Positions 7,629-17,079 of a stretch of 64,000 nt of DNA are shown one piece after another. Under the pieces are notes generated by a model. That model saw nothing but the letters and a program-made list of their open reading frames with translations, was not told where the DNA came from and ran no database searches. Position 1 is the stretch's first letter. Each line of letters opens with the position of its first letter. Source of the stretch: DYRB01 sp963845265 (lineage in GTDB: Bacteria > Pseudomonadota > Gammaproteobacteria > Chromatiales > Chromatiaceae); contig CAWJRN010000003.1 of the NCBI GenBank assembly GCA_963845265.1, positions 186,001 to 250,000 on the forward strand. Reading direction: 5' to 3'. The translations under genes were made by a program, and so were the position numbers.

Positions 7629-9800
7629 ATGAGACAGCACGTCATCACCCGCCGAACACTCCTGGGCGGCCTCGCCACGGCAGGCGTCCTGGCCGTTGCG
7701 TCGGCTTGGGCTGGCGAACCGCCGGCGACCCCGGCCGTGTCTGCGATCGACGGGAGTGCCCCCGAGGAGACGCTGACGGTCTATAGGGCCCTGTCGGCCA
7801 GCCAAGCACGCAACTACGACAGGCGGCAGGACATCTCGCCCCAGCAATTGGTCATCCTGCTTGAGGTGTCCGAGCGCGCAGGGGCCAATCTTGGACAGGC
7901 CCTGGCCACCGGGGAGTTCGAAAGCGCACGCACCTGGAACGACCATATCCGCCCGACCCTGAAGAGCGGCAGCCTCGGCTCCGCAACCGGCGTCTGGCAG
8001 TTCCAGCCCGCGACCTTCCACAGCATCCTTGAGGCGTTCGGGGCTCAAATACTGGCCGCGAGTGGGGCGGATGCCGCGACCGGTCGTCCGCCGATGGATT
8101 TAGGGACGGGGCCCTTCACGGATGCCCAGGTGCGCGGGCTGATTCGGGATACGGTGGACGGCCGGCGGGGTGCGGACGACGCGGAGGTCCAGCTCCTGCG
8201 CCACAACTTCTCCGTCCTGGCCTTCGCGAAGCACTACCTCAGCGTCGATTCCGGCGCCGCCACGCCGGAAGAAGACTATCTCTTCCACTTCCTGGGCGAG
8301 GGCCAGGGCCGACGGATCCTAGCCCTGGCCCGCGGTGAGGCGCAGCACACCCTGTGCGTCAAACCGGCGGCACCACTGGACCCTGCCCTGGAGCCGGCGA
8401 TCGCGGAGCTGGCCCAACTTGCGGCTGCGTCCAGACTCGTGTTCACTCGCCCGGCGGACCCGGGCGTACCGCCGATCAACCTCCATCTGCGAGGCGAGCC
8501 GAGGGCGGAGTTGGTCCTCGGCAGCGGCAGGCGGGTCGCGCCGGAGACGGCGGCCGCCCAACCGGCCGACCCATGGGCAGCGGTAGAACCCGCCCTGTTC
8601 TCCCAAATGGCGCCCACGCCGGTTTCTGCGGAGTGGGGCCTGCCCGCCGACTCCCCCACTGTCACCGGCAACCTCGGCATGTTCTACCGGGACGGCAAGG
8701 GCCAGAGCGAACCCTACACCTGGGCAGAGTTCCTGGAGCATCTGGGAAGCCGCGTGCGGGTCGCCGACCAGCCGGCGCTGGTGCGGGCCAAGTATGGGGT
8801 CGGGTTCCCGCTCGAGGGCGGCGACATGCCGGGGTGGGCCTTCGACCCGGAGCTGGTATCCTCGGCCACCGAGTTTCGCCATGCGAACGAACAGGCGGTG
8901 CTGGTGCCCGCTGCCATGGTGACCGGCACCCTCGACCGGGACGAGACCCTCCGATACAAGAAACGCCTCGCCGAACTGGTGAACCGGGCCGAGGACCGGC
9001 CGCTCGACACCCTGCCGCCGGAATCGCTGGCGGCGCTGCATCACCTTGGGCTGTTGGACCCGAAGGTGCAGGCCACCGACACCCGGAACCCAAAGGTGCG
9101 GCGTGCCCTGCACGACTTCCGCAAGCGGGTCGGCAAGGACGAGCCGGACGATCCGGAGCATGCCGGCCGGCTGATGCCCGCCGAGCGGGTTGCGCTCGAG
9201 CTCTATGAGCATCGAATCGCCCATTACGCCGCCCTTCAGGCCGGCCAGGACGCCGCTCTGGGCGACGCCCTGAATCTCGTGCGCATCCGCAAGCTGCCGG
9301 CCCGCTTCCAGCGCTTGGCCGCCCCCTACGTCGCCGAGATGCAGACGTCCCTGGCCGATCGCGGGCTCCTGACCCAGCCGACCCACAAGAGGGTATGGCG
9401 GGACAAAAAGCGCAAGAAGCACACGAGGTATGAAAAGGTCCCCTTCTCCGGCAAACCGGGCAAGGCGACCGTGGCCGCTCTCAACACATTCCAGTTGCGC
9501 CACGGGCTGAGGCAGACCGACGGCGTGGCGGACGCCGTGACCCTGGAGGCCCTGGGCCTGCCCCCCGTGGGATTGGAGGTCTTTCTGCCGCCCTCGGGCC
9601 CTCACTGCGCCATCGACGGGCACACCGACGCCCTGCCGCTGTGCGAGGTCCCGGCCAGACTCTCCTGGGGCACCATCGGTGTCTTCAGTCCGAACCGGCC
9701 GCGTGCCCTGCCCTGGATACTGGACGCCGGCCGCGAGCCGGGGGACGGCGAGCCTCACGCGGGACCGACCGGCTCGGATGACGGCGAATGCGAGCGGTGA
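7629..9800 (+). CDS. Tat-exported murein-hydrolase-like protein with C-terminal peptidoglycan-binding domain
   Basis: A 723-residue protein. The N-terminus has a twin-arginine signal (ITRRTLLGGLATAGVLAVASAWA). Residues of about 60-200 resemble a lysozyme/soluble transglycosylase fold: an early Glu in TGEFESARTWNDHIRP and the GSATGVWQFQPATF block match the transglycosylase motifs around the catalytic Glu. A long central part has no family I recognise. Near residue 615-640 the sequence TVAALNTFQLRHGLRQTDGV is a PG_binding_1 repeat. Cleavage or remodelling of periplasmic murein is the likely role. The catalytic residue is not certain from sequence alone. Confidence 0.6.
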   Translation: MRQHVITRRTLLGGLATAGVLAVASAWAGEPPATPAVSAIDGSAPEETLTVYRALSASQARNYDRRQDISPQQLVILLEVSERAGANLGQALATGEFESARTWNDHIRPTLKSGSLGSATGVWQFQPATFHSILEAFGAQILAASGADAATGRPPMDLGTGPFTDAQVRGLIRDTVDGRRGADDAEVQLLRHNFSVLAFAKHYLSVDSGAATPEEDYLFHFLGEGQGRRILALARGEAQHTLCVKPAAPLDPALEPAIAELAQLAAASRLVFTRPADPGVPPINLHLRGEPRAELVLGSGRRVAPETAAAQPADPWAAVEPALFSQMAPTPVSAEWGLPADSPTVTGNLGMFYRDGKGQSEPYTWAEFLEHLGSRVRVADQPALVRAKYGVGFPLEGGDMPGWAFDPELVSSATEFRHANEQAVLVPAAMVTGTLDRDETLRYKKRLAELVNRAEDRPLDTLPPESLAALHHLGLLDPKVQATDTRNPKVRRALHDFRKRVGKDEPDDPEHAGRLMPAERVALELYEHRIAHYAALQAGQDAALGDALNLVRIRKLPARFQRLAAPYVAEMQTSLADRGLLTQPTHKRVWRDKKRKKHTRYEKVPFSGKPGKATVAALNTFQLRHGLRQTDGVADAVTLEALGLPPVGLEVFLPPSGPHCAIDGHTDALPLCEVPARLSWGTIGVFSPNRPRALPWILDAGREPGDGEPHAGPTGSDDGECER

Positions 9801-10005
9801 GTCACCCTTTGCGCCTCGGGCGGCAGTAGCGGTGGTCCCCGCCATAGTCCGGGGTCATGATCCATCCCGTACGGTCAAGTTTTGAATTGACGTGCTCGGG
9901 GCCCAGCAAGCGCTGGATTGCGGGACTCCGGCGATGCTGCAGCCCACCCAATGCGTGAACCGGCTTTCCGGATGCAACAATGCGAGACTAGGCCCCATCT
10001 TCCGC

Positions 10006-11682
10006 TCAACCCGGCGCGGGGCCCTTTGGCGGCTCAGCCGGGGCGGCATACCACTGCTCCTTCGACACCACCTTGGGCTCCGCGGGATCGGCCACGTAGG
10101 CCGGGGTCATAATGGCGACCCCGTACTCGTTGAACAGGTCGAGGATGTTGCGGTGCAGTGCCGTGTAGAGCTGGGACATGGAGTTGGGGTTGTTGCAGTA
10201 GGCGTTGATCTCGTAGTTGACCGCGTAGTCTCCAAGGGACTTGTGCAGGACGAAGGGTGCCGGTTTCTTGAGCAGGCCAGGGGTCCGGTCGGCTGCCAGC
10301 TTGAGCATGGCCTCCACCTGACGCCAGGGGGTCTCGTAACCGATTCCGACGGTGGTGTGCAGGATCAGCCCTTGCTGCTCGGCGAGGGTGCTGTAGTTGA
10401 TGACATCGGCGCTTAGGATGGTGCTGCTTGGGATGACGATCTCCTCGTTCTTCAGGGAGCGTAGCCGCGTCACCAGCACCCGCATGTCTATCACATCGCC
10501 CAAGGTATTGTTGATCTGTACCCGGTCGCCGATCTTGAACGGGCGCCGGTAGGCCAGGCTGTAGCCGGCGATGATGTTGGCGATGATCGAGGAGGACCCA
10601 AGCGAGACGATCACGCCGAGAAACAGGGAGATCCCCTTGAAGGCGTCGGACTGTGAGCCCGGGATGTACGGGTAGGCCACCACCAAGGCGAAAACGATGA
10701 CCAGCAGCCGCAGGATGCGGTAGGTCGGCCAGGCCCACTCCTGCTCGAAGGAGGCAAGCTTGACGGCGCCACTGTCAACACCCTCGAAAAAGGCGTGGAT
10801 CATCCGCAGGACATAGCGAGCGACGAAGAACAGGAGAGCGAGAAAGACGAGGTCTGGAATCGTCGTCAGCAACGCCTCGCCCATGGTGCGCAGGGGACTC
10901 AGGATGAGCCCGAACAGCCAGAGGGCGAAGGGTCGCGTCCAAGGAAAAAGGCCGAGGGCGAAGTTCAGGTAGACATACAGGGTGAACGCGATCAGGGTCG
11001 CGTAGAGGAATTTCAGGAAGCCGCGCAGGAACTTGGCCAGCTGCTGCGCCCTGATGAACCGTGCCGACTGGGCCTCCAGGGCATTGAGGCGAGCGCGCAG
11101 CTGCTGGACGACCACACGATCAAGGGCGCGGTAACCGCGACGCAGGCCAAACAGCAGGGCCGCAGACAGGGCCGTCGCCCCCAGGGCGTAGAGGCTGTTC
11201 ATGGTCAGTACGCCCGGGCTGCGGTCGTAGCGGTAGCTGGTCAGCGCGCTCTGCAGGCGCAGTTGGGTCGCCTCGGCCAGGACCTGGCGGCTCACCCCCT
11301 CGATTTCGGCATCCGGATCGAAGAGGAAGAAGAGGTACTGGTCGCCCGCGGCGACCTCTGTCCGATCGCCCTTATCCGTCAGCTTGATGTCGCCGGGGGC
11401 GATGCGCTCGTCGTCGGCGGCCTTGACGATGCGACCGGCGATCTCCCGTGCCCGCTTTTCGGCCGGAAAGGCGGCGACCCCGCGCACCTTGAGAATGACA
11501 TGGCCATCCACGACCACGTCCGCCGCGTCCTCGGCGTCCGGCAACGTGGACCCATCGGGTGCCGATACCTCCGTGGCCAGGGCGGCGGTGCCAAGAGAGC
11601 CCCAGACAAGGGTCGCCCACACGAGCGACCTGAGCCAACGACCAGCGCCCCCGAACCTGCTAGGCCATGCAAACTTCAACAT
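10006..11682 (-). CDS. MscS-family mechanosensitive channel with periplasmic N-terminal domain
   Basis: About 558 residues from the Met at 11682; upstream in-frame starts to 11835 lack a signal-like context. After an N-terminal signal or anchor and a region of about 120 residues, several membrane spans follow. The pore-lining helix and beta domain are recognisable at SLFLGVIVSLGSSSIIANIIAGYSLAYRRPFKIGDRVQIN, which matches the MscS TM3 and the start of its cytoplasmic beta domain. The tail ends in Pro/Ala/Gly. Family members open under membrane tension during hypo-osmotic shock. The gene is convergent with the murein-hydrolase-like gene. Confidence 0.85.
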   Translation of the reverse strand: MLKFAWPSRFGGAGRWLRSLVWATLVWGSLGTAALATEVSAPDGSTLPDAEDAADVVVDGHVILKVRGVAAFPAEKRAREIAGRIVKAADDERIAPGDIKLTDKGDRTEVAAGDQYLFFLFDPDAEIEGVSRQVLAEATQLRLQSALTSYRYDRSPGVLTMNSLYALGATALSAALLFGLRRGYRALDRVVVQQLRARLNALEAQSARFIRAQQLAKFLRGFLKFLYATLIAFTLYVYLNFALGLFPWTRPFALWLFGLILSPLRTMGEALLTTIPDLVFLALLFFVARYVLRMIHAFFEGVDSGAVKLASFEQEWAWPTYRILRLLVIVFALVVAYPYIPGSQSDAFKGISLFLGVIVSLGSSSIIANIIAGYSLAYRRPFKIGDRVQINNTLGDVIDMRVLVTRLRSLKNEEIVIPSSTILSADVINYSTLAEQQGLILHTTVGIGYETPWRQVEAMLKLAADRTPGLLKKPAPFVLHKSLGDYAVNYEINAYCNNPNSMSQLYTALHRNILDLFNEYGVAIMTPAYVADPAEPKVVSKEQWYAAPAEPPKGPAPG

Positions 11683-11926
11683 CGACGCAAATCTCCAACT
11701 GACAATCCGGTGGACCGCGGCGTTCGCGGCAGGGTGCACGGCAGAATCGGCGTCCAGGCGGGCGGCTCCCTGGGCCGCGAAGCCGGTAGGGGGTTCCGGC
11801 GAGCCGTTTGCGACCGCGGGCGGGGACAGATGCACCGGCGTTGCAGCGCAAACCAGCCCCAGTTAGCATGCTCAGTGTGGTTGGGATCCCTCGGGACCCT
11901 TCCAAGTACCAGAAATTGCTACGGTT

Positions 11927-13183
11927 TTGTTACAGTTAGCCAGCCATTGGCCGCCAATACGGTCAGACGAACCGCCGGAGTATGTCATCAGACGAACGAC
12001 CCTATCGAGTCTGGGTACCGTGGCCCTCGCCTTCGCCCTCATCTCCAGTCCGGTCTGTGCGGATTGGATGCAAAAGATGCAGGGCTGGTGGGATCAAGCA
12101 TCGCACAAGGCCGAGGATGCCTACGGCAAGGCTCAGGACATCTACAAGGAAAATTGGGCCTCGCTGCCCGGCGAGATCACCGTCTGTGTTGCCTCGGAAC
12201 TCAAGGACTGGATCAACACCCAGGTGGTGCCCGATTTCAAGGCAAAGGCACCCCTGATTTCCGTCAAGGTCGAGGCCCATGGCTCCGGCGAATTGGCCGA
12301 TGCCATGAATGCCAATAACAGTATGAAGTGCGACATCTTCATTCCCGGCAGCGACGTGGCTGGCCTGCGCTGGAGGGGTTACGAGGCGGCCAAGCATGTG
12401 CCAATCGCCTACTCGGCGACGGTCTGGGTGGGGGACAAGGCGAAGCTGGATGCCGCTCGTGCCTTCCTCGGCAAGCCTGCGGAAAGTCAGCTGTCATGCA
12501 CGGACCTGTCCAAGGTCGCGGAACAGGGCCGCTACAGCAAGATCAAGGAAGGCGGTACGGGCAAGCTCGACGTGGAAATGACCACATCCAACTCGGGACA
12601 GTCCATGTACGTCTCCTGTGTCTACTTCATCGTCGATGCCATCGACCCGACCGAGGTCGAGCAGAAGCTCAACGCCAACCCGGCCCTGGAGGACGATGTC
12701 CGGGCCTTCTTCAAGCCGATCAAGTTCGATGTCGATTCCACCACCACGCTCACCACCAAGGCCGAGGGTGAGTTCATGCACCCCAACGGCATCGGCTACA
12801 AGCACCTGGCCATCGCTACCTATGAGAGCTTCCTGCCCCAACTCTCGGCGGAATTTGCCAAGCAGGGCAAGGAGATGGACGTAATCTACCCGACCATCAG
12901 CATCCTCAACAACTTTCCGGCGGTACGCATCACCACCGAGGGCAAGAACGGCAACGCCACCGCTGCCTTCGTCCAGTACCTGAGAGACGTCGACGCCCAG
13001 GCCAAGCTCGTGGACTTCGGCTTCCGCCCGTCTAACCCCAAGGTGGACTACAGCAAGGATGCCAAGGCCAAGTTCTTCAACAGCAAGATCGAGGTCGGCG
13101 ACTCCCCGACGACCCAGCAGATGCTGCGCGACCTCTGGGATATCGTCTCCGCAGACCCCAAAGCCAACGCCGTGAAGTTCTAA
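11927..13183 (+). CDS. Orphan periplasmic solute-binding protein
   Basis: About 400 residues. A signal peptide (VIRRTTLSSLGTVALAFALI, ending at VCA) is followed by an unusual charged helix (WDQASHKAEDAYGKAQDIYKENW) and then a type-2 periplasmic binding protein fold: GEITVCVASELKDWIN, VEAHGSGELADAMN and a hinge around TTSNSGQSMYVSC. The only in-frame start upstream of the signal peptide is TTG at 11927, which adds about 20 unlikely residues; the natural start is unclear. No ABC permease or ATPase lies nearby. The ligand is unknown, although the fold is that used for anions and metabolites. Confidence 0.6.
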   Translation: MLQLASHWPPIRSDEPPEYVIRRTTLSSLGTVALAFALISSPVCADWMQKMQGWWDQASHKAEDAYGKAQDIYKENWASLPGEITVCVASELKDWINTQVVPDFKAKAPLISVKVEAHGSGELADAMNANNSMKCDIFIPGSDVAGLRWRGYEAAKHVPIAYSATVWVGDKAKLDAARAFLGKPAESQLSCTDLSKVAEQGRYSKIKEGGTGKLDVEMTTSNSGQSMYVSCVYFIVDAIDPTEVEQKLNANPALEDDVRAFFKPIKFDVDSTTTLTTKAEGEFMHPNGIGYKHLAIATYESFLPQLSAEFAKQGKEMDVIYPTISILNNFPAVRITTEGKNGNATAAFVQYLRDVDAQAKLVDFGFRPSNPKVDYSKDAKAKFFNSKIEVGDSPTTQQMLRDLWDIVSADPKANAVKF

Positions 13184-13211
13184 GGAAACGCTAAACAATT
13201 CAGCGCTCTCC

Positions 13212-13231
13212 GCGGGGCAGGGGTGCCCCGC
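13212..13231. repeat. GC hairpin, copy 1 of a dispersed repeat
   Basis: GCGGGGCA and TGCCCCGC pair around GGGG. The flanks CGCGGGGCAGGG and GCCACT recur at 25007-25032. It lies 30 nt after a stop codon without a T-tract; a REP-like element or a rho-dependent 3' stabiliser is plausible. Confidence 0.5.
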
Positions 13232-13525
13232 CACTGCTCAGGCGCGGCATTATGGAGCACTGGGGTCTCCATCTAAGCGGACTTCTATCCTACGGGCGGG
13301 TTCCAGGCGGCCTAAGCAGCCAAAATTGGCAGAAACTTGGCGAAAAATGCGCCGTCGAACCCACCTATAGCAGGGGACGGCGCCAAAACAGCCCATCATC
13401 TCGGGTTGGTCCGGTTAAGTGGAGAGCCCAATGCAAAGATTCTGGCCCCTCAAGGAGTCTCGTTCCTCCCGTAGCGCCTGGGTCGGCGGTCGGCCGCGGG
13501 CAGCCATGTCGACGCCCATTCGGCT

Positions 13526-13564
13526 GGATCGGGTGGAAACAACTATGCTATTTCCACCCGATCC
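13526..13564. promoter_or_regulatory. Perfect 14-bp inverted repeat upstream of nfeD-like gene
   Basis: GGATCGGGTGGAAA and TTTCCACCCGATCC are separated by 11 bases. The repeat ends 25 nt before the nfeD-like ATG, so it is either an operator or a leader hairpin for the nfeD-slipin transcript. Confidence 0.5.
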
Positions 13565-13589
13565 CTGATGATCCCCTCTTCTTCCGCGC

Positions 13590-14954
13590 ATGGACATCTT
13601 GCCCCCTCGGTTAGCCCTGGCCCTCCTACTCGCCCTAGTCGGCACACCGACGCTTGCCGAGCCGCAGGCCGGCGGCGCCTTGGTGATGGATATCGAGGGC
13701 GCCATCGGGCCCGCGACTGCGGACTACGTCGACCGCGGCATGGCGCGAGCGCAGAGCGGAGGCTTCCGGGTGGCGGTCCTGCGCATGGATACCCCCGGGG
13801 GCCTCGATTCCTCCATGCGGGCCATTGTCCATAGCATCCTGGACGCATCGATCCCCGTGGTCGGCTACGTGGCCCCCAGCGGGTCGCGGGCCGCCAGTGC
13901 CGGGACCTACATCCTGTATGCCACCCAGGTGGCGGCCATGGCCCCGGCCACCAACCTGGGTGCGGCGACCCCGGTGCAGATCGGCGGCGGATTGCCCTTC
14001 GGTGCTGGCTCAGGTCCCGATGGGGCGAACGAGCCCAAGGACGACGGCAGCCAGGGCAGCGGCACCGCCATGGAGCATAAGCTGGTCAACGATGCGGCGG
14101 CCTACATCCGCGGTTTGGCCAAGTTTCGCGGGCGTAACGCCGAGTGGGCCGAGGATGCGGTGCGCAGCGGGGCGAGCCTGACCGCCGAAGAGGCCCTGGC
14201 CAAGGGCGTGATCGACCTGATCGCGCCAGACCTGGACGCCCTGCTGGACGGGATCGATGGGCGCCAGGTCCAGGTGCAGGGCAAGGATCTGGTCCTGCAC
14301 ACCCGGGGGCTGCCGTTGGTGGTACTGACGCCGGACTGGCGCACGCGCTTGCTTGCCACCCTGACCGACCCGAACGTGGCGCTGATCCTGCTGCTCGTCG
14401 GGGTCTACGGGCTCATTTTCGAGTTGGCCAACCCCGGCAGCATGCTGCCCGGCGTGATGGGCGCGGTGTCTCTGCTCCTCGGTCTCTATGCCTTTGCGGT
14501 GCTGCCGGTGAACTACGCCGGGCTCGCCCTGATCGGCCTGGGCATCGCCTTCATGATCGCCGAGGCCTTCGTCGCCAGCTTCGGTGCCTTGGGTATCGGT
14601 GGCGTGATCGCCTTCGTCGTTGGCGCCCTGATGCTCATGGATACGGACGAGCCGGCCTTCCAACTTTCCCTGCCACTAGTGGGTGCCCTGGCGGTCCTCA
14701 GCGCGGGCTTCTTTTTCACGCTATTGACCCTGTTGGTCCGCCAGCGCCACCAACCGGCGGTGTCTGGAGTCCAGGCCCTCATCGGAGCCCAGGGCGTGGC
14801 GGTCGAGTCCTTCGACCAATGCGGCCGGGTGCGGGTGGAGGGCGAGATCTGGGCCGCCCGCAGCCTAGGGCCAGTGCAGGTCGGGCAATCGATTCGGGTG
14901 CGTGCGGTCGAAGGTCTGACGTTGGACGTAGAACCCATCACAAAGGAGGATTGA
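13590..14954 (+). CDS. NfeD-type membrane-bound ClpP-class serine protease
   Basis: A 454-residue protein in three parts: a signal peptide, a ClpP-class protease domain, and a membrane-OB domain. Ser103 lies in GSRAASAGTYILY and Lys164 in MEHKLVNDAAAYIRG, matching the Ser/Lys dyad of archaeal NfeD proteases. Four to five membrane spans follow (for example VALILLLVGVYGLIFELANPG), and the C-terminal NfeD OB-fold ends at the stop. It is separated from the slipin gene by one base. Known partners of NfeD are stomatin-like proteins, which the protease cleaves or with which it forms membrane microdomain complexes. Confidence 0.9.
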   Translation: MDILPPRLALALLLALVGTPTLAEPQAGGALVMDIEGAIGPATADYVDRGMARAQSGGFRVAVLRMDTPGGLDSSMRAIVHSILDASIPVVGYVAPSGSRAASAGTYILYATQVAAMAPATNLGAATPVQIGGGLPFGAGSGPDGANEPKDDGSQGSGTAMEHKLVNDAAAYIRGLAKFRGRNAEWAEDAVRSGASLTAEEALAKGVIDLIAPDLDALLDGIDGRQVQVQGKDLVLHTRGLPLVVLTPDWRTRLLATLTDPNVALILLLVGVYGLIFELANPGSMLPGVMGAVSLLLGLYAFAVLPVNYAGLALIGLGIAFMIAEAFVASFGALGIGGVIAFVVGALMLMDTDEPAFQLSLPLVGALAVLSAGFFFTLLTLLVRQRHQPAVSGVQALIGAQGVAVESFDQCGRVRVEGEIWAARSLGPVQVGQSIRVRAVEGLTLDVEPITKED

Positions 14955-14955
14955 G

Positions 14956-15726
14956 ATGCTCGATACCAATCTGTTGCTGTCGCTTGCACTGCCCATCGTC
15001 GTCGTGGCGATCGGGCTCCTGTCCGTCTTCCGAGTCCTGCGGGAGTACGAGCGCGGGGTCATCTTCCTGCTCGGGCGCTTCTACAGGGTGAAGGGCCCCG
15101 GACTGATCGTGGTCGTGCCCTTCATTCAGCAGATGGTGCGGGTCGACCTGCGGGTGGTGGTCTTCGATGTCCCGCCCCAGGACGTCATCTCCCGCGACAA
15201 TGTCTCGGTCAAGGTCAATGCGGTGCTTTACTTCCGCGTCGTCGATGCCCAGAAGGCCATCATCAACGTGGCAGATTTTTTCAACGCGACGAACCAGTTG
15301 GCGCAGACCACCCTGCGCTCGGTGCTGGGACAGCACGAGCTCGACGAGATGCTGGCCGAACGCGAGCGGCTCAATAAGGACATCCAGCACATCCTCGACC
15401 AACAGACCGACGCCTGGGGTATCAAGGTCAACGCGGTGGAGATCAAACGCGTGGATCTCGACGAGAGCATGGTGCGGGCGATCGCCAAACAGGCCGAGGC
15501 GGAGCGTGCGCGGCGCGCCAAGGTGATCGCGGCGGAAGGGGAGCTGCAGGCATCCGAGAAACTCATGCTGGCCGCCAGGGTGTTGGCTCAGGAGCCGCAG
15601 GCCCTGACCCTGCGCTATCTCCAGTCCATGATCGACATCGCCTCGGAGAAGAGTTCGACCATCCTGTTCCCGATTCCCATCGACCTGTTGAGCGCCTTCA
15701 AGGATCGGCTCGACCGAGGCAAGTGA
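14956..15726 (+). CDS. Slipin / stomatin-like band-7 membrane protein
   Basis: A 256-residue protein with one N-terminal membrane hairpin (LLSLALPIVVVAIGLLSVFR), followed by an SPFH domain starting at REYERGVIFLLGRFYRVKGPG. It ends with the coiled-coil block RAIAKQAEAERARRAKVIAA and the conserved LRYLQSMIDIASEKSSTI. Slipins oligomerise at the inner membrane and pair with NfeD proteases; the tight coupling with the preceding gene (one base between stop and ATG) supports this. The physiological target is not known. Confidence 0.9.
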   Translation: MLDTNLLLSLALPIVVVAIGLLSVFRVLREYERGVIFLLGRFYRVKGPGLIVVVPFIQQMVRVDLRVVVFDVPPQDVISRDNVSVKVNAVLYFRVVDAQKAIINVADFFNATNQLAQTTLRSVLGQHELDEMLAERERLNKDIQHILDQQTDAWGIKVNAVEIKRVDLDESMVRAIAKQAEAERARRAKVIAAEGELQASEKLMLAARVLAQEPQALTLRYLQSMIDIASEKSSTILFPIPIDLLSAFKDRLDRGK

Positions 15727-15928
15727 GTCCCACGGAGGTACGCGCCAGGTCGCTGCGAGCAACGGGGATCCGTGCAGCACTTTGCATATCTCGCTGGAGT
15801 CTTCCCCCGAGGCGAGTCCACGTTGGTCGACGGGGAGAGGTGCATTGGGTGTGAGCACGCCGTGGTAGCTGTGAACGGCTGCGCTTATGTACAGCACAGC
15901 AGGGTGATTTTGGAGGGCTACGGCGCAT

Positions 15929-15972
15929 GGCTATCGCGGCGGCAGGGAATCATGACTAGCGAGGCTTCGCCT
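15929..15972. repeat. Composite of two copied gene 3' tails
   Basis: Bases 15929-15960 copy the end of the gene at 7233-7264. Bases 15955-15972 are the end of the minus-strand glycosyltransferase remnant; their reverse complement, as part of a 20-base match (CTGAGGCGAAGCCTCGCTAG), recurs at 20824-20843. Both parts end in the same CTAG stop context. Confidence 0.6.
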
Positions 15973-16733
15973 CAGCCCGGTATCCCCGGGCGACGATCAC
16001 TGCCCGCAGCCGCGCCTCGAGGCCGGCGATGACCGCAGGCCAACCCAGGGTCTCAGCCGTGCGTCGGGCCTCGGCTCCCAGACCGCGCAAGCCCTGGATG
16101 TCTGCGGCCGCGGCCAGGGCTGCATCGATGAAGGCCGACCGGTTGCACTGCTCCAGGATCAGACCGTTCTCGCCGCTGCCCCGCAACCCCAAGCCGAGCG
16201 CAGGTCCTGGCGGCGACGCTCTGGAGAGAACTGCGCAGTGTCGACGCCTCGTCCGAACACCTCGACCCTCGCGAAGCCACGTGCCATCAGGCCGTCCCGC
16301 AGCTCGGTTGTGGGGGCCAGGGTCGTGTCGGAGCGGTTGTAGAAGCGCCGCAGGGATGCCTCGATGGGGCGCGTGATGAACCCCAGTCCGTAATGCCGGC
16401 TGTATTGGTCAAACTGGGTGTGAAAACCGGTGACCGTCGGGATACTCAGGGACTCGGCGGCGCGCAGGGCTGCTCGGCCCAGCGGGCCTTGGGTCGCGAT
16501 GTAGGCGATATCTGGGGGGGCGTTGCGCCACAGGTTGCGCAAGCGCCAGAAGACGGGGAGCCCCAGGCGCAGCCCCCGATAACCAGGGATCGGCAGCCCC
16601 GGGACCAGTGTCTCCAGCTTTGGGTCAGCGCCCGTCGCGAGGTCTGCTGCCTGGCGCGGGCGGATCAAGCGGACGAGATGGCCACACCGTTGATCTCCGG
16701 CGGGTAGGTCTCCGTTATTACGGCCAGTCGCAA
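15956..16733 (-). pseudogene. GT4 glycosyltransferase, internally deleted (Agt-like)
   Basis: Fragments of one glycosyltransferase lie in different frames. The N-terminus (LRLAVITETYPPEINGVA, from about 16733) is a GT4 start but breaks immediately. It resumes in another frame at VRLIRPRQ and continues through GPLGRAALRAAESL, GFHTQFDQYSRHYGLGF and GRGVDTAQFSPERRR. After about 16190 it jumps to a C-terminal helix region (ILEQCNRSAFIDAALAAAAD). The nucleotide-sugar-binding second Rossmann domain is missing. A functional enzyme is excluded unless the assembly is wrong. With a PlcP-like gene nearby, the original may have made a glycolipid that replaces phospholipid. Confidence 0.75.
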
Positions 16734-16847
16734 GGGCCGGGTCGTCTCGGTGGTGCTCACGGGGCAAGTCTCTCGAGGGTCCGGAAAGGGCAAGACTAGG
16801 CGAGGGCTCGTTACGGTTGCTACCGTAAGCCCTCAAGGTGACCAATT

Positions 16848-17060
16848 GGCATCGAGCCAGGATCCGGGCCTGTCCTCTTCCCCGTCGCCGCAGGGGCTTT
16901 GGCCTTCGCTGGCTTAAAGCTGCGACGACAGGCCAAGTACCGTCGTCTCCAGTCGATCAGCATGACCTTCTGCACCGATCCCCGCTCGACGGTCCTCAAG
17001 GGGACCATCCGTCGCTTCAAGGACACGGCCTACTACGGGGTGAGGGCCCTGTGGACTTGA
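16848..17060 (+). other. Unidentified truncated reading frame
   Basis: Between two minus-strand pseudogenes the plus strand reads VLFPVAAGALAFAGLKLRRQ, then a basic stretch, then MTFCTDPRSTVLKGTIRRF and a TGA at 17058. Third positions are GC-rich as in real genes here, but there is no start: a TGA precedes the frame. It looks like the 3' end of a small protein with one membrane helix. I do not recognise it. Confidence 0.3.
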
Positions 17061-17079
17061 GCACGTCCGGACCTGGACG

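Larger units (their letters stand above)
13184..13589. other. Gene-free interval with two hairpins
   Basis: There is no credible gene between the binding protein and the nfeD-like gene. The interval begins with a GC-rich hairpin at 13212-13231 that recurs at 25007, and ends with a 39-nt inverted repeat just upstream of the nfeD-like start. I see nothing else in it. Confidence 0.6.

Noticed and set aside
8319..9845. A 508-codon minus-strand frame
   Set aside because: Shadow of the murein-hydrolase-like gene in GC-rich DNA; no protein motif, while the plus strand has clear domains.
10795..12318. A 507-codon plus-strand frame
   Set aside because: Antisense to the MscS gene and runs into the binding-protein gene in the wrong frame.
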